Below are positions 1 to 10,439 of a DNA stretch of 64,000 nt, piece by piece; position 1 is the stretch's first letter; every line of letters begins with the position of its first letter. The position numbers were made by a program, and so were the translations under genes. The stretch comes from Siphonodentalium dalli. Its lineage: Eukaryota; Mollusca; Scaphopoda; Gadilida; Siphonodentaliidae. A model generated the notes under the pieces. The model was not told the origin of the DNA. It did not search any database and worked only from the letters and a program-made list of their open reading frames with translations. Location of the stretch: contig CP136066.1 of NCBI GenBank assembly GCA_032622095.1, positions 182,130,716 through 182,194,715 of the forward strand, written 5' to 3'.

Positions 1-309
1 TTCTTGGTTAGGATTCTCAGAGATACCTTTGTGCACATTGTTTTAACTTTCGATATGAGGAATGTTGAGTTTTGTGTTTATTATTTCGCAAATTAAAAGA
101 TATGTTGATAACAGAACTACTACTTCATATGACTATTGTAATGAAATGAATGTGATGAATCGACACAATATACATGTATATACTACTGGAGACGTCATTT
201 GTCCTGATTTCCCGTATTTGTTTTCACGAAGTGTTATAAATCGAGACATGACAAAGCTCGTCTGATTTTTTGTTTCTATAGTTGACCACCACATTTTGGT
301 CTCCGTCAT

Positions 310-1395
310 CACGCAAACAATAAATTGCCATGTAATAATGGAAACATACACATAAGTAATAACACATGAGACGTTTATTTGCCTGCATATCGTACTAGTT
401 GTTTACAAAGTGTTGACATTAAACTTAAATGCCATATTGGCCGCCATTATGGCGCAATAGTGGGTGTGACTTCAAACTTGTTGTTTCTTTATCGTATTCA
501 GCACAAATGAAATCCAAAATGTATGCTCATTTCGTTTTGGCCTGTACTACAATCCACAGTGGCCCAAATCCACAGTGGCCCATTTGTGTGGAAGTTTGTG
601 ACTGTAGGGGTGATCAAGTTTTTGTCTAATTATTTCATCAAATGATAATAAAGATCAATGCTGAATCTAATGTTTCATATGAAATGTTCTATGTAGTCAG
701 TATAATTATATATAATATACCACTGGGGACATTTCTTTTCTGAATTTGTCGTATGTCCGTTCACTAAGTCTTGAATTTAAAATTGGCAGCCATATTGAAC
801 GCCATCTTCGATTATGATACTATTTTAATAACAAACAAATTTGGATGGCAATTTCTCTGGCCAATTTGCATGTGTATTCTACATTTAATAAAACAAATTA
901 CTGCGCATTATGCGATCATTCGTGGTTCCAATCCCAAGCGACAACTTTGGTTCGAATTTTATGACATTGAACGGCGGAATAAATGTTTTACTTTTATTTT
1001 TCCAATTGATAAGATGTATTATTGGTGAAACTAATGTTTCATATGAAATACTATTCTATATGGTCATTAAAATAATATACATTTTCCCACTTGGGACGTT
1101 CCTTTTCAGGATTTTTCGTATGTCGCTTCACTAAGTCTTAAAATAAAAACTGAATGCCATATTGGACGCCATCTTGGAGTTTGATACTTATCTAATAGTG
1201 AATATGGTTGGAAATTTGCATTTTACACTTGTTATGTGTGTTCTACACTAAGTAAAAGGAAATACTACGCACTATTCTATCATTCTGGGATCCAATCCCC
1301 GGCGATGGCTATATTTAGCATTTTATGACATTGGGGGAGGGTTAAGTTTTTGCCTATAATTGCTAAATTGGTAAGGTCAGGAAAATAAACTTAAT
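310..1395. repeat. Degenerate ~362-bp tandem repeat, three copies
   Basis: Three successive blocks share the same order of landmarks: a 'catatgaaat' motif (near 676 and 1038), a 'gggac(a/g)tt' block followed by 'tcgtatg' (near 728 and 1093, with a related block near 372), then 'gccatattg..cgccat' (near 430, 788 and 1153). Spacing between equivalent landmarks is about 356-365 bases. Copies have diverged by substitutions and small indels, so the array is old. A weaker related block near 190 may be a fourth copy. No convincing coding content; short ORFs here look like chance. Confidence 0.7.
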
Positions 1396-2098
1396 ACCTC
1401 CGGGTAGAAAATTCTCCATTCTTTCCAAACATATATGATAAGATAAGCTCAATCCAGCGTGTTAGTTTTGTACAGAGTTGACGGGCGACAGTTTCTCTGA
1501 GTCGTCATGATGTTTTGACGCATAACGTTACATTCTCCACCATGACGTCGTGAAATCTCAAACAAACCAGAAAAAATAACAACGCTCCGATCTAGTATCA
1601 CCATGTACCCCATAATAACAAATAGAACATTCTGTTTTTGGTGATGTGCTTAACTTTTAACCAATTGTGTATAGCTGGCCAACTGCTGAAAACAGGCTAA
1701 TTTTTCGGTAGGTACCTTTACAAATAGTCTTGCCATACATAGCTGCCACCAATTCCGGCAAGGCCAAGACTCATTTCCATAAATGATATATATTTACCTT
1801 TCAGAAAAAGTTGGTTTCAACTTGTTCTACCGAGGGTAGGGGTATCTCGAAAACTAAGGCCCTTTTTGGATTTGGCCGCTCCTCTATCAGTGATAGGTTT
1901 TCTCACAGTGAAGCTTTTTCCAAAAACGGGGGTGGCGGGGTCTGAATTCGGTGCTATCACTTGAAACGCTGGGATATTTCCACGCTGTAGGCAGAACCTT
2001 GAATAGTCTTTTATGTATCTAGAGGGACTATTTGGGAAATATAAACAGACGACTGACAGAGAAGCAGAAATGTGCAGGAGGATTTGTATTCACAAGTG
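1396..2098. other. No recognisable feature
   Basis: Unassigned AT-rich sequence. I see no gene, RNA or clear repeat. Confidence 0.5.
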
Positions 2099-2454
2099 GG
2101 AAATGTTAAGTTGAAATAAGCAAAATGGATAATACAGTTAAGAAGGAGACCTACAGTAATTATCTAATTAATGGACTCCTTAACCACAACAGAATGATGG
2201 GTAATTTTTGAAGTTCACGATTTAGTCAGAAATATGGCTTGCTGCCATTCATCGGAAAGCTCTCCCCGAGAGCTTTCCGATGAATGGCAACAAGCCATAT
2301 TTCTGACTAAATCCTGAAAAATTACCGTAATTCTGCTTTCGTTAAGGAGTCCATTAATTAGAGCATTACTCTATTTATTGGATGGAAATGTTCAGATAAC
2401 AAGTTTAAAAAACGGCATATGGCCGCTTGTTGGGCTTATTACCTTAACATTTCC
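2099..2454. mobile_element. Nested fold-back (inverted-repeat) element
   Basis: An inner near-perfect inverted repeat spans 2164-2361, with arms of about 95 bases around a very short loop near 2262 (arms meet at 'agagctttccgatgaatgg'). The arm ends are 'ctaattaatggactcctta' and its complement. Outside it a second weaker inverted pair lies at 2099-2120 and 2435-2454 ('ggaaatgttaag' facing 'cttaacatttcc'). The arrangement fits a MITE or fold-back element. No clear target-site duplication was found. The transcript would form a long hairpin. Confidence 0.75.
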
Positions 2455-2483
2455 TAAGAGAACTACCTGTTAATCGATAATTT

Positions 2484-2903
2484 AGTAAAGAATTGAAGCC
2501 AGATGTCATATTCTTGCACGCAGGTGGAAACGATATATCGGCGACATCGAAGACACGAGATATCGTCGACGCCATCCTCGCCATAGTGAAAAAAAATCAA
2601 TGCAATTGGGACCATGCAGGGTTCTTGTGGGTGAGTTGCTCTATCGGATTCCGGATGACACCAAATCCCCAGGCTTGACCTTGAAAGAATTCCTGCGACA
2701 AATGACCGCCATCAACCGGAAAAAACAAGAAAGCGCTAAAGCAAGATTGTACATTGTGTTCGAAAACATCCGGTTTCCATGCTGCAAGAGACTATATAAA
2801 TAGCACCAAGGATAAAGTACATCTGTCAGTATCGAGTGAATCCGGCATGTGTGGAATCCAGAAGTATTTTCACACCATAAGAGACGCCTTGCGAAGACAC
2901 TGA
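2484..2903 (+). pseudogene. SGNH-hydrolase-like pseudogene fragment
   Basis: Three consecutive pieces in three frames read as the C-terminal half of an SGNH/GDSL-like domain. The first contains KPDVIFLHAGGNDI (from 2494), the block III-like 'GGND' signature. The second contains GELLYRIPDDTKSPG (from about 2628). The third contains YINSTKDKVHLS then KYFHTIRDALRRH and a stop at 2901; its D..H(L) arrangement fits the catalytic Asp/His region of the family. Two frameshifts (near 2590-2620 and 2770) break the frame, and no N-terminal nucleophile block is seen upstream. SGNH-like domains are often carried by invertebrate retroelements, so a transposon origin is likely. Expression as a working esterase is not supported. 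Confidence 0.65.
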
Positions 2904-3239
2904 TTCAGTGAAATTGAACATTACTCTTATTAGTAATATAATGTGTTTTGTTTTTTAAATTATAATAAAGTTGTTCTGATCGAGCTGCGCGTGAATTAAC
3001 TTAAATGACTACAGGACTTGGTGGTGGGTACCAAATTTCATAATAAGCATCAAAACTATAGTGTCATTTAATTTAATTTGTTATAGTGTATGTGTGTTTT
3101 GTTTACATAATTCAGGGTTAAATCTGCGATATCTCGTGACTGCATGGGGGACTTTTAACAATGCACTCACCATCGGCTCATGTTATGAGCGTAGTGCCGC
3201 TTTTCTGATTCATGCGGTGTCATCGTGGTCTAGCCATAT

Positions 3240-4804
3240 CATGAGAAAAACAAAGGCGTCATTTGCACTTCAATTCTACTGAAAAACAGAGCAAATCTTA
3301 AGTGCGGTTTGAAACCCCCGGGTACACCGATGTATATAGTTTAGTTCTGAATATTCTGAGTTTTGCGTCATATTTTCGGACAAGTGTCACGTTTGTCCAA
3401 AACGAACAAACGGCGGGTTGTCGACATATATATGTCGTGGGGTGTATCACTATTACATAGCGATTCGAACCGGCGTCATGTGCGCTTTTATTCTACCGAT
3501 AAACACAGCAAAACGTAGGTGCGGTTTGAAACCCCCGGGTAGACTTGATGTGAATGTTCTGTGTTTTACACTAAGAATTCATCAATCTGATCGAATTGAG
3601 TGTACTCACGTATGGAGTGTCGACACTGTTGAGACCAGGTGATATTATTGAACAAATATTTAAAGGATATCTCGTTTTTTTAATTTTTAATTTATTCAAA
3701 TTTAATTTAAAATTAAACATAAAATCGAAAAGATGGATGTACAAGGAACATGGTTACCTTCGCTCGTATATACAGGGTGGGATAACACGATTGCCGTTTA
3801 TATATGGCTAAGGACGTGAATTTGGAGATATTCAGCCCAATATAGTTTGCAACAGAATCGCGAGTATATTCTGAGTGTTACGTCTTATTTTCGGACAAGT
3901 GTCACGTTTGTCCAAAACGAACAAACGGCGGGTTGTCGACATATATATGTCGTGGGGTGTATTACCATTACATAGCGATTCGAACCGGCGTCATGTGCGC
4001 TTTTATTCTACCGATAAACACAGCAAGACGTAGGTGCGGTTTGAAACCCCCGGGTAGACTTGATGTGAATGTTCTGTGTTTTACACTAAGAATTCATCAA
4101 TCTGATCGAATTGAGTGTGCTCATGTATGGAGTGTCGACACTGTTATCACCAGGTGATATTATTGAACAAATATTAAAGGATATCTCGTTTTTTTAATTT
4201 TAAATTTATAATTAAACATAAAATCGAAAAGATGGATGTACAAGGAGCATGGTTACCTTCGCTCGTATATACAGGGTGGGATAACACGATTGCCGTTTAT
4301 ATATGGCCAAGGACGTGAATTTGGAGATATTCAGCCCAATATAGTTTGTAACAGAATCGCGAGTATATTCTGAGTTTTACGTCTTATTTTCGGACAAGTG
4401 TCACGTTTGTCCAAAACGAACAAACGGCGGGTTGTCGACATATATATGTCGTGGGGTGTATCACCATTACATAGCGATTCAAACAGGCGTCATGTGCGCT
4501 TTTATTCTACCGATAAACACAGCAAAACGTAGGTGCGGGTTGAAACCCCCGGGTAGACTTGATGTGAATGTTCTGTGTTGTACACTAAGAATTCATCAAT
4601 CTGATCGAATTGAGTGTGCTCACGTATGGAGTGTCGACACTGTTATCACCAGGTGATATTATTGAACAAATATTAAAGGATGTCTCGTTTTTTAAATTTT
4701 ATATTTATTCAAATTTAATTTAAAATTAAACATAAAGTCGAAAAGATGGATGTACAAGGAGAATGGTTACATTCGCTCGTATATACAGGGTGGGATAACA
4801 CGAT
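3240..4804. repeat. ~500-bp tandem array with embedded palindromes
   Basis: The landmark 'gtgcggtttgaaacccccgg' recurs at 3302, 3519, 4034 and 4533 (last with one change), giving units of 515 and 499 bases after a truncated first unit. Each full unit contains a perfect 16-base palindrome 'cgacatatatatgtcg' (start near 3421, 3936, 4435) and 'agtgtcgacact'; the second and third full units also carry 'atcaccaggtgat', which the first has lost ('ttgagaccaggtgat'). A 74-codon ORF recurs in each unit, but its conservation follows directly from the repeat and it resembles no family I know. The array ends abruptly at 'gggtgggataacacgattg'. Confidence 0.85.
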
Positions 4805-4846
4805 TGTCAAATTTAATTTATTTGGTGAAATGCCTGTGACCGCTAT

Positions 4847-5423
4847 TCATTTGGCCAAATGCCTAAAAAAGTTCATTCATTTGGCCCGATGCCCTGAATT
4901 TGACAGTTTGCCTAACTGGGAATTTTATATGTAATCAATATGTCAAATTGGCGAAATGACCGAATTTTATTTTAGTCAATATGTCAAATTGGCCATACGA
5001 CTAAAAATCACTGACCTGAATTTCTTTATTGGGGGAAATAATTTTTTAGTCAATATGCCAGATTACGTATAAACACTACTTTTTGTTTGTTTTGTTGATG
5101 AAGTGTCCTGTGAAGATATCGCATAAATTGACTACTTATAAGCCCATTACCAAATAGTGAGCTGTTCACAATTGTTTTGTTTAATTTTCAAACATATTTA
5201 TTAGTTACGCGGATGGAGTTATCATTAAACCTCACATCTTTATGGTTATGTGGATGGAGTTATCATTAAACCTCAGATCCTTATATTGGTTATGTAGATG
5301 GAGTTATCATTAAACCTCACATCATTGTATTAGTTAAGTTATGTAGATGGAGTTATCATTAAACCTCGCGTCAGTGTGTTGGGGATTTTGGACCTTGATA
5401 ATTTTAGGCATTTGGCCAAATGA
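4847..5423. mobile_element. Small TIR (MITE-like) element
   Basis: A 22-base inverted pair bounds this stretch: 4847-4868 ('tcatttggccaaatgccta' plus aaa) and its complement at 5402-5423. The tip contains the palindrome 'atttggccaaat'. Further degenerate 'gtcaatatgtcaaattggc' motifs lie inside the left half, and a minisatellite lies in the right half. No transposase is visible, so it would be non-autonomous. No target-site duplication is evident. Confidence 0.55.
5201..5372. repeat. Minisatellite, four units of ~41-49 bp
   Basis: Four copies of 'gatggagttatcattaaacc' start near 5212, 5253, 5297 and 5346, each preceded by a 'ttatg/ttacg' block. Unit lengths differ by indels in the spacer. Confidence 0.9.
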
Positions 5424-5429
5424 CTGATT

Positions 5430-6544
5430 TGACATAGTGACGAACATATATATAGTAAACTTTTACGTGACAACATGCGTCGTCTCGCCAATAAACAAAA
5501 TTATGCTATACAGTATATTGCCCATTACGAAACTCCGAAGTAATGCAATTCGATCCGGTATTTCCGATCTCTTATCCCACCTTAGTCATATGAACTCAAA
5601 CATTCATAATGTAGTAGCACGAGAACCCTCCCCTCCCCAACTCGAAAACTACAGCAAACGACATACATGACAAAAATCGCATGAAACAGCTTTTTGACGA
5701 AATACGTCCCATAACATGCAAGCACAAAGCTTCAGCGAATCATGTATGGAAAACTATTACGAACATATGGACTACCTCAAAATGACTTGTAGAAACATGT
5801 ATGAACTTATTGTCCCCTTTCTATAAATTAGACGAACTATTGGCGGGCTTCGACGTGTCGAGAACATAGATGGGGGATTCTTCGTTGCAGTTTAAAAAAA
5901 AATTACCGTTTATTAATAACTTAACGTCAATGAAACTGTGGGGTCCACTTAAAATATATATTTGTTCTATTTGGTGACGTTGGGATTAATTAATACTCAA
6001 AAGCAATGCTAGAATTAGAGTTTCTCATTGGACATTCGTAATTTTAAAAATCCATGGACAAGTTCTAATCTAATGTATACATGGGTGCAGAGATCGGACA
6101 CCATCATCCTCGTCACAAACCTCCGTGGTCTCTTTATTTCGCAAGTTGTGGACAAGAGAGCTACCATTTGTGCACAAGAGAGCTACCATTTGTGCAGTGC
6201 ACTACATCCACAGGTTATATTAATGTTTTAGAACTTGTCAGGACGGGTGCAAATGTTATGCGAATACCACCATGCACGCATTGCAGCATGTATGCTTCCC
6301 CTCGTTTACGACTGTTATTGGCTTAATCCGTCACCCCAACCCACATCACATCAAAACTGAAAAACAGGGGATGCATTGCCAAACATTAATATGTAATGCA
6401 TGACGCTCCGAAATTGGCGAACCTTAAAGTCAAAATGTGAATGTACAGTACTGTAGTATATAAAATGATAGCTCACTTGTTCAACTTATGAAATGAGACT
6501 CGATCTGATATTGCATTTGTACAATGGCGTGAAGAACATGGTTT
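5430..6544. other. No recognisable gene
   Basis: AT-rich, unassigned. The one local feature is a short direct duplication near 6157-6199 ('gagagctaccatttgtgca' twice). An open frame at 5437-5670 has no similarity I recognise. Confidence 0.5.
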
Positions 6545-7372
6545 CCCAGGGATGTGGCGACTAGGGGTTGGTGGGGGGGGGGGGGGGGTGTTCTCCCAAA
6601 CTTCGGTAAAAATTTTCAAGTTTGAAATTTCATACCCGACAAACATAAGTTGGAAATTTAACATCAATAGTTTGAATAATGAAATGTTCTTGTAGTTTGA
6701 TTTTCAAACAAATTATCAGGGGGAATTTATTGTCTTTGGATGAATAAATCCATATTTTTCGTTTGGTACAAAAATTTGGACTCGACTGGCCATCAGTTAG
6801 AAATTTTCGAACCTTATGGGGGCGTCAGGTTGGACATTTTCAACACTCTAAAAAGCTTGGTTCTTGGTCCGTCCATCGTGGCCAGTCAAAAACTGCTAGA
6901 AATAAAAAATATATATTATTGCCCTACATTTGGTCAAATTTGTCACAGGAATTATCATTTGGAAATTTTCCAACCTAAGTCGGGGTGTCAGGTTTGAAAT
7001 TCCCAACTCTAAGAAGCCTTGATGCCTCTAGTTGCTAAGATTTTGCGATTTTCTTGTTACCACTAGATGTTTGGACGTATGCAATTTTAAGGTTCAAATA
7101 TCTGGCAGATAAGAACCATGGTTTATGAATCGGCTATTTGGCCTTAACAGTTGGGTGCAAGGGAATGAAACTATGCGTATCCTTTCTTTGATACGATTCA
7201 AGGGTGTGCACACAATGGAATTATGCAAAATCTTGTGTTTTGTTTTTGGGGTTAAGGGGGGGGGGGGGGGTGCAAATGGAATTATGCAAACCTTATCAAT
7301 CAAGGGCGGGTGCAGTTCGAATTGACCAAGGTGGACCACTCCCAACCTAGACCATATAGCCACGTCCCTGGG
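6545..7372. mobile_element. ~830-bp TIR element with poly-G tracts
   Basis: The ends are an inverted pair, 'cccagggatgtggc' (6545-6558) and 'gccacgtccctggg' (7359-7372). Related ends bound the elements at 44155-45720 and 59493-61092. Inside are long G runs (about 6571-6589 and 7256-7271) and lines such as 'gaaattttccaacctaagt' shared with the other copies. No transposase-like ORF is visible, so it is non-autonomous. Short overlapping ORFs on both strands are by-products of the G tract. Confidence 0.65.
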
Positions 7373-9700
7373 TACTCGTCTCATGATCCCAGGTATAACT
7401 AGGGAATATTTCGGGACAGATCGACTCGAAAACTTTTGTCGGACTGTAGATGTTCAAAAAACAATAACTATATAAATATAGATGGAAGTGAATTCATCAA
7501 GTAGGGAAATAAGAAAGGATAATGCTGGAACAATAGCGAAAATTAAACTTCTATGAAAAACAACTAGCTCTGCCTCTTTAAATTGTAACATTAGCTATAT
7601 AACGGAACACATCTGGCTAATCACAAGGCAAAGAAACACATTTGGGAAGAATACACAAACTCAATATACAGAGTGAACAATATTTACAATACGAATTAAT
7701 TTTTTCATATTCACCGCAACAACGATAAATCTCATCCACACAATGTCGCCTGTCCCCAGCATACTCTTGCCGTGTTATTTGGATCCCCAATATACCTATA
7801 GGTGCCGCATGTATGCCCGATATCCCGTATATGTATACATGAGATCATCAGGGTAAGTGGGGACCAAATAATATTGACACCCCACCCAAACTTTTATTAA
7901 ATTATCAGGAGAAATTACGGCAAAGAAAGTCACAAACAATCTCGTCAACAACTGCCTAATTTAAGATTGAACGTCTCGGTTTATGATGTTGGTGTGGTGA
8001 TGGTGGCGCATTTCATTAACACAACGCGCTTGTCGAATCTCTTGTTACGATAACAGCGGCAATTTCTCCTCATCCAATAAGTAGAGAATGTGCACATCGG
8101 TCTTCAATCGTTGAAACATTTTTAAGTTATGTAGATCATGTTGAATCGGCATGGAGACTTAACGTTTCTTTGCCGTGAAACGTCAAGTGTATACCTGATT
8201 TATAACCATCATTATTTGTGTCTTCACCATTTCGCAAAGGGTGTGTCACTGAAATAAACAAGTTACATCTAATCAAACAACATGCATTTCCGATCAATAC
8301 ATACATATTACATAACAGGGGCGTAAATGAGATGTTGATCTGGCTCAATAGGGACACGTGTAGTTGAAAATTTCACGGTGGATACGCTCGCCCCAAACAG
8401 AGAACCTCTAAATCAACGTCTGTGAGATTTTAAACTTCACCCATCTCCATTTCAATGAATATAATCTGGTGAACATTCAACATTCAATTCCAACTGCGAA
8501 CAAAGTAGGCAGCCAACCCGCGGAATAGGGTTATCCCCACCTGTATATAATGATAAATTGACAGCATAATAACTACAAACAGTTGTGCACACGAATGCTT
8601 AAATCAATATATACTGTTTAAGTTATAACATATTTCATTTGTTTGTTTTTTATCTAAACACTACATTTAACGCTCAAACACACCACCATTCAGAATGTTA
8701 GCACATATCCTATTTCTTCGGCCTTGAGATACAGATTGAAAATAAAAATTGTTATGCAAGTGTCCTTTTTCTTGAGATAGTATGTGCGCTGTCAGTGGGA
8801 CTGTATTGAGAGGGTTATATTGAAACAATTCGCTTATTTGTTATATTGATAACTTTCATCAAGGTATATTGTGTGTCAATTGAAATAACTTCTTCCCTGT
8901 TTAAAAAAACGCTCTTTAAAAAATAAAACTCACTTGTGATGAGTTTAATTTAAAAAAATGTACGAGTATATTCGTTGAATTACGTCAATATAACAATTTA
9001 ATTCACTCATATGCGTCATTTCCATTAAACGCGCCGTCAATTCAAATTGTAATGTCACTTGTGAATTATGCAATTTCTCGTGACGTCATTGATGTTACAC
9101 ACTAACTGACCTAGAATGAATTTTCGATGTTTGACCTCTTTCCACATCGAGACTTTCACTTATTAATTTTGGGCGTTTTAATCATATTTGGCGAACCAAA
9201 TTGATGCAGTGATGCAGAAGTGTAATAGAGTCCTCAATTAGTTCAGAGACTTACGTTCAATGATTTACTCGAGGCGCGAGACGTTTAGGTAAAGCGATTG
9301 CACACACCATTGCATATAGTACTCAATAACCACACGAAAGTTCCGATCCGAGCACTACTGTTCAAGCTATGACCTCAACAGACATCAGATCGACAGAAAG
9401 ACAATATGTCAATATAAACAAAGATAAATAACTCTAGAACGGAATATCCAAATAAAACAAGTGAATACTGCATCAGTGTCCTCATAGTAGTTAACATTTT
9501 CCGAATTTCATTGAGATTCTAGCCCTACACTCTAATGACTAATGGGTAGGTCTTCTGCACACAATGTGTAGACGTGCTACACAAACATTATCCATTTTTT
9601 TTATCTTAAGCATATAGTGTATAGTATATGTGTAGTTTGATGTTAGTACACAAATTGTTTAACACATTTTACACAATAAATGGGTCATAAATTCAACATT
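7373..9700. other. No recognisable gene
   Basis: AT-rich, unassigned. I checked both strands for motif-bearing frames and found none I could support. Confidence 0.5.
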
Positions 9701-10010
9701 ATATCCCTAAAGTTACCCTCACACCATAGCGTATGCTGAAATCTATGAGTTGCGTGTAAAAACTATTTGTATACGCACCAAACACAAGCGAAATCAACAA
9801 TTTTCTCAATTTGTAACCTATGGGTTGCCTGTGAGTTGCGTGTGGGTTGTGAACTGAACTTATGATCCCCCAATATCTATGATCGCCGGCGTACGAGTTG
9901 CGTGCAGAACTTACGAGTTTCGTTTGTGTTGCGTTCAAAACTTACGAGTTGCGTTTGACATGCGTGCTAGTTGCGTGGTACTTGCGAATATCTGTCACGT
10001 GATAAAAACC

Positions 10011-10018
10011 TATAAAAG
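10011..10018 (+). promoter_or_regulatory. TATA-box-like element
   Basis: 'tataaaag' sits 60 bases ahead of an ATG at 10071, with a pyrimidine-rich 'ttttttcttcagta' between. Spacing fits a core promoter with a short leader. Only a sequence-level suggestion. Confidence 0.4.
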
Positions 10019-10070
10019 CTGAGCCGATTCATTTTTTCTTCAGTACTGATTTGGTCATCGAAGAGTCAAC

Positions 10071-10199
10071 ATGTGGAAAGCTACCAAGAAATCAGATAAA
10101 AGTGATCCCAACAGTGATGTCCACCAACAACAAAAGAAAAGGCCCACTATTTATATCATTTCTCAACACGCATGTAGTACGCAACTAACACTCAACTAA
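10071..10199 (+). CDS. Small lysine-rich ORF downstream of a TATA box
   Basis: A 42-codon frame beginning MWKATKKSDKSDP, rich in Lys, Ser, Asp and Gln, runs into the right-hand repeat block, where its last codons are made of repeat sequence. I do not recognise the protein. Its only support is position: the first ATG after a TATA-like element. The hydrophilic basic start could be the N-terminus of a transposase whose remainder was deleted, or chance. Confidence 0.25.
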   Translation: MWKATKKSDKSDPNSDVHQQQKKRPTIYIISQHACSTQLTLN

Positions 10200-10316
10200 T
10201 AGGTTGGATACGCAGGGCATAGGTTGGGGAACCTGGGAATCAGCACAATAGGTTGGAGGTACGCTACACAACAGGATCGCAACAGGCACGCAACACGATC
10301 GCAACACATTCGCAAC

Positions 10317-10435
10317 ATGTACGGTACCAAAACCTGGCCAGATACCTCAAATTTGGACCTGCGATATTCTAATCCAGCCACTGGCGAATTCAAGACCGGA
10401 AAGTAAGAGAATGTCGGTGCTCGGCGTGGATACTA
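10317..10435 (+). pseudogene. Degenerate exon-like block with good splice donor
   Basis: A frame reading MYGTKTWPDTSNLDLRYSNP, then ATGEFKTGK, meets TAA at 10404 and continues in the same frame as ENVGARRGYYWV before a strong donor (GTGAGT near 10438). A diverged copy of the same block (starting 'gatattctaatccagccac') occurs at 17222-17309, also followed by GTGAGTTA. Two copies ending at the same donor suggest the exon of a dispersed gene or element. Function unknown; the in-frame stop marks this copy as broken. Confidence 0.4.
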
Positions 10436-10439
10436 CTGG

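Larger units (their letters stand above)
9720..10330. repeat. Clustered short repeats in opposite orientation around a promoter-like core
   Basis: The left part (9740-9995) has many copies of 'gagttgcgtg' or close variants ('gttgcgt' at least eight times). The right part (10160-10320) carries the complementary form ('acgcaac', 'gcacgcaac', 'tcgcaac') repeatedly. The two blocks face each other around a TATA-containing segment and a small ORF. Sub-terminal repeat clusters of this sort are known at ends of some DNA transposons, so this may be a shortened transposon, but exact ends and a target duplication are not visible. Confidence 0.5.

Noticed and set aside
3418-4656. Three near-identical 74-codon ORFs as a tandem gene family
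   Set aside because: They sit in ~500-bp satellite units where non-coding parts are equally conserved; no start context, splice sites or known similarity.
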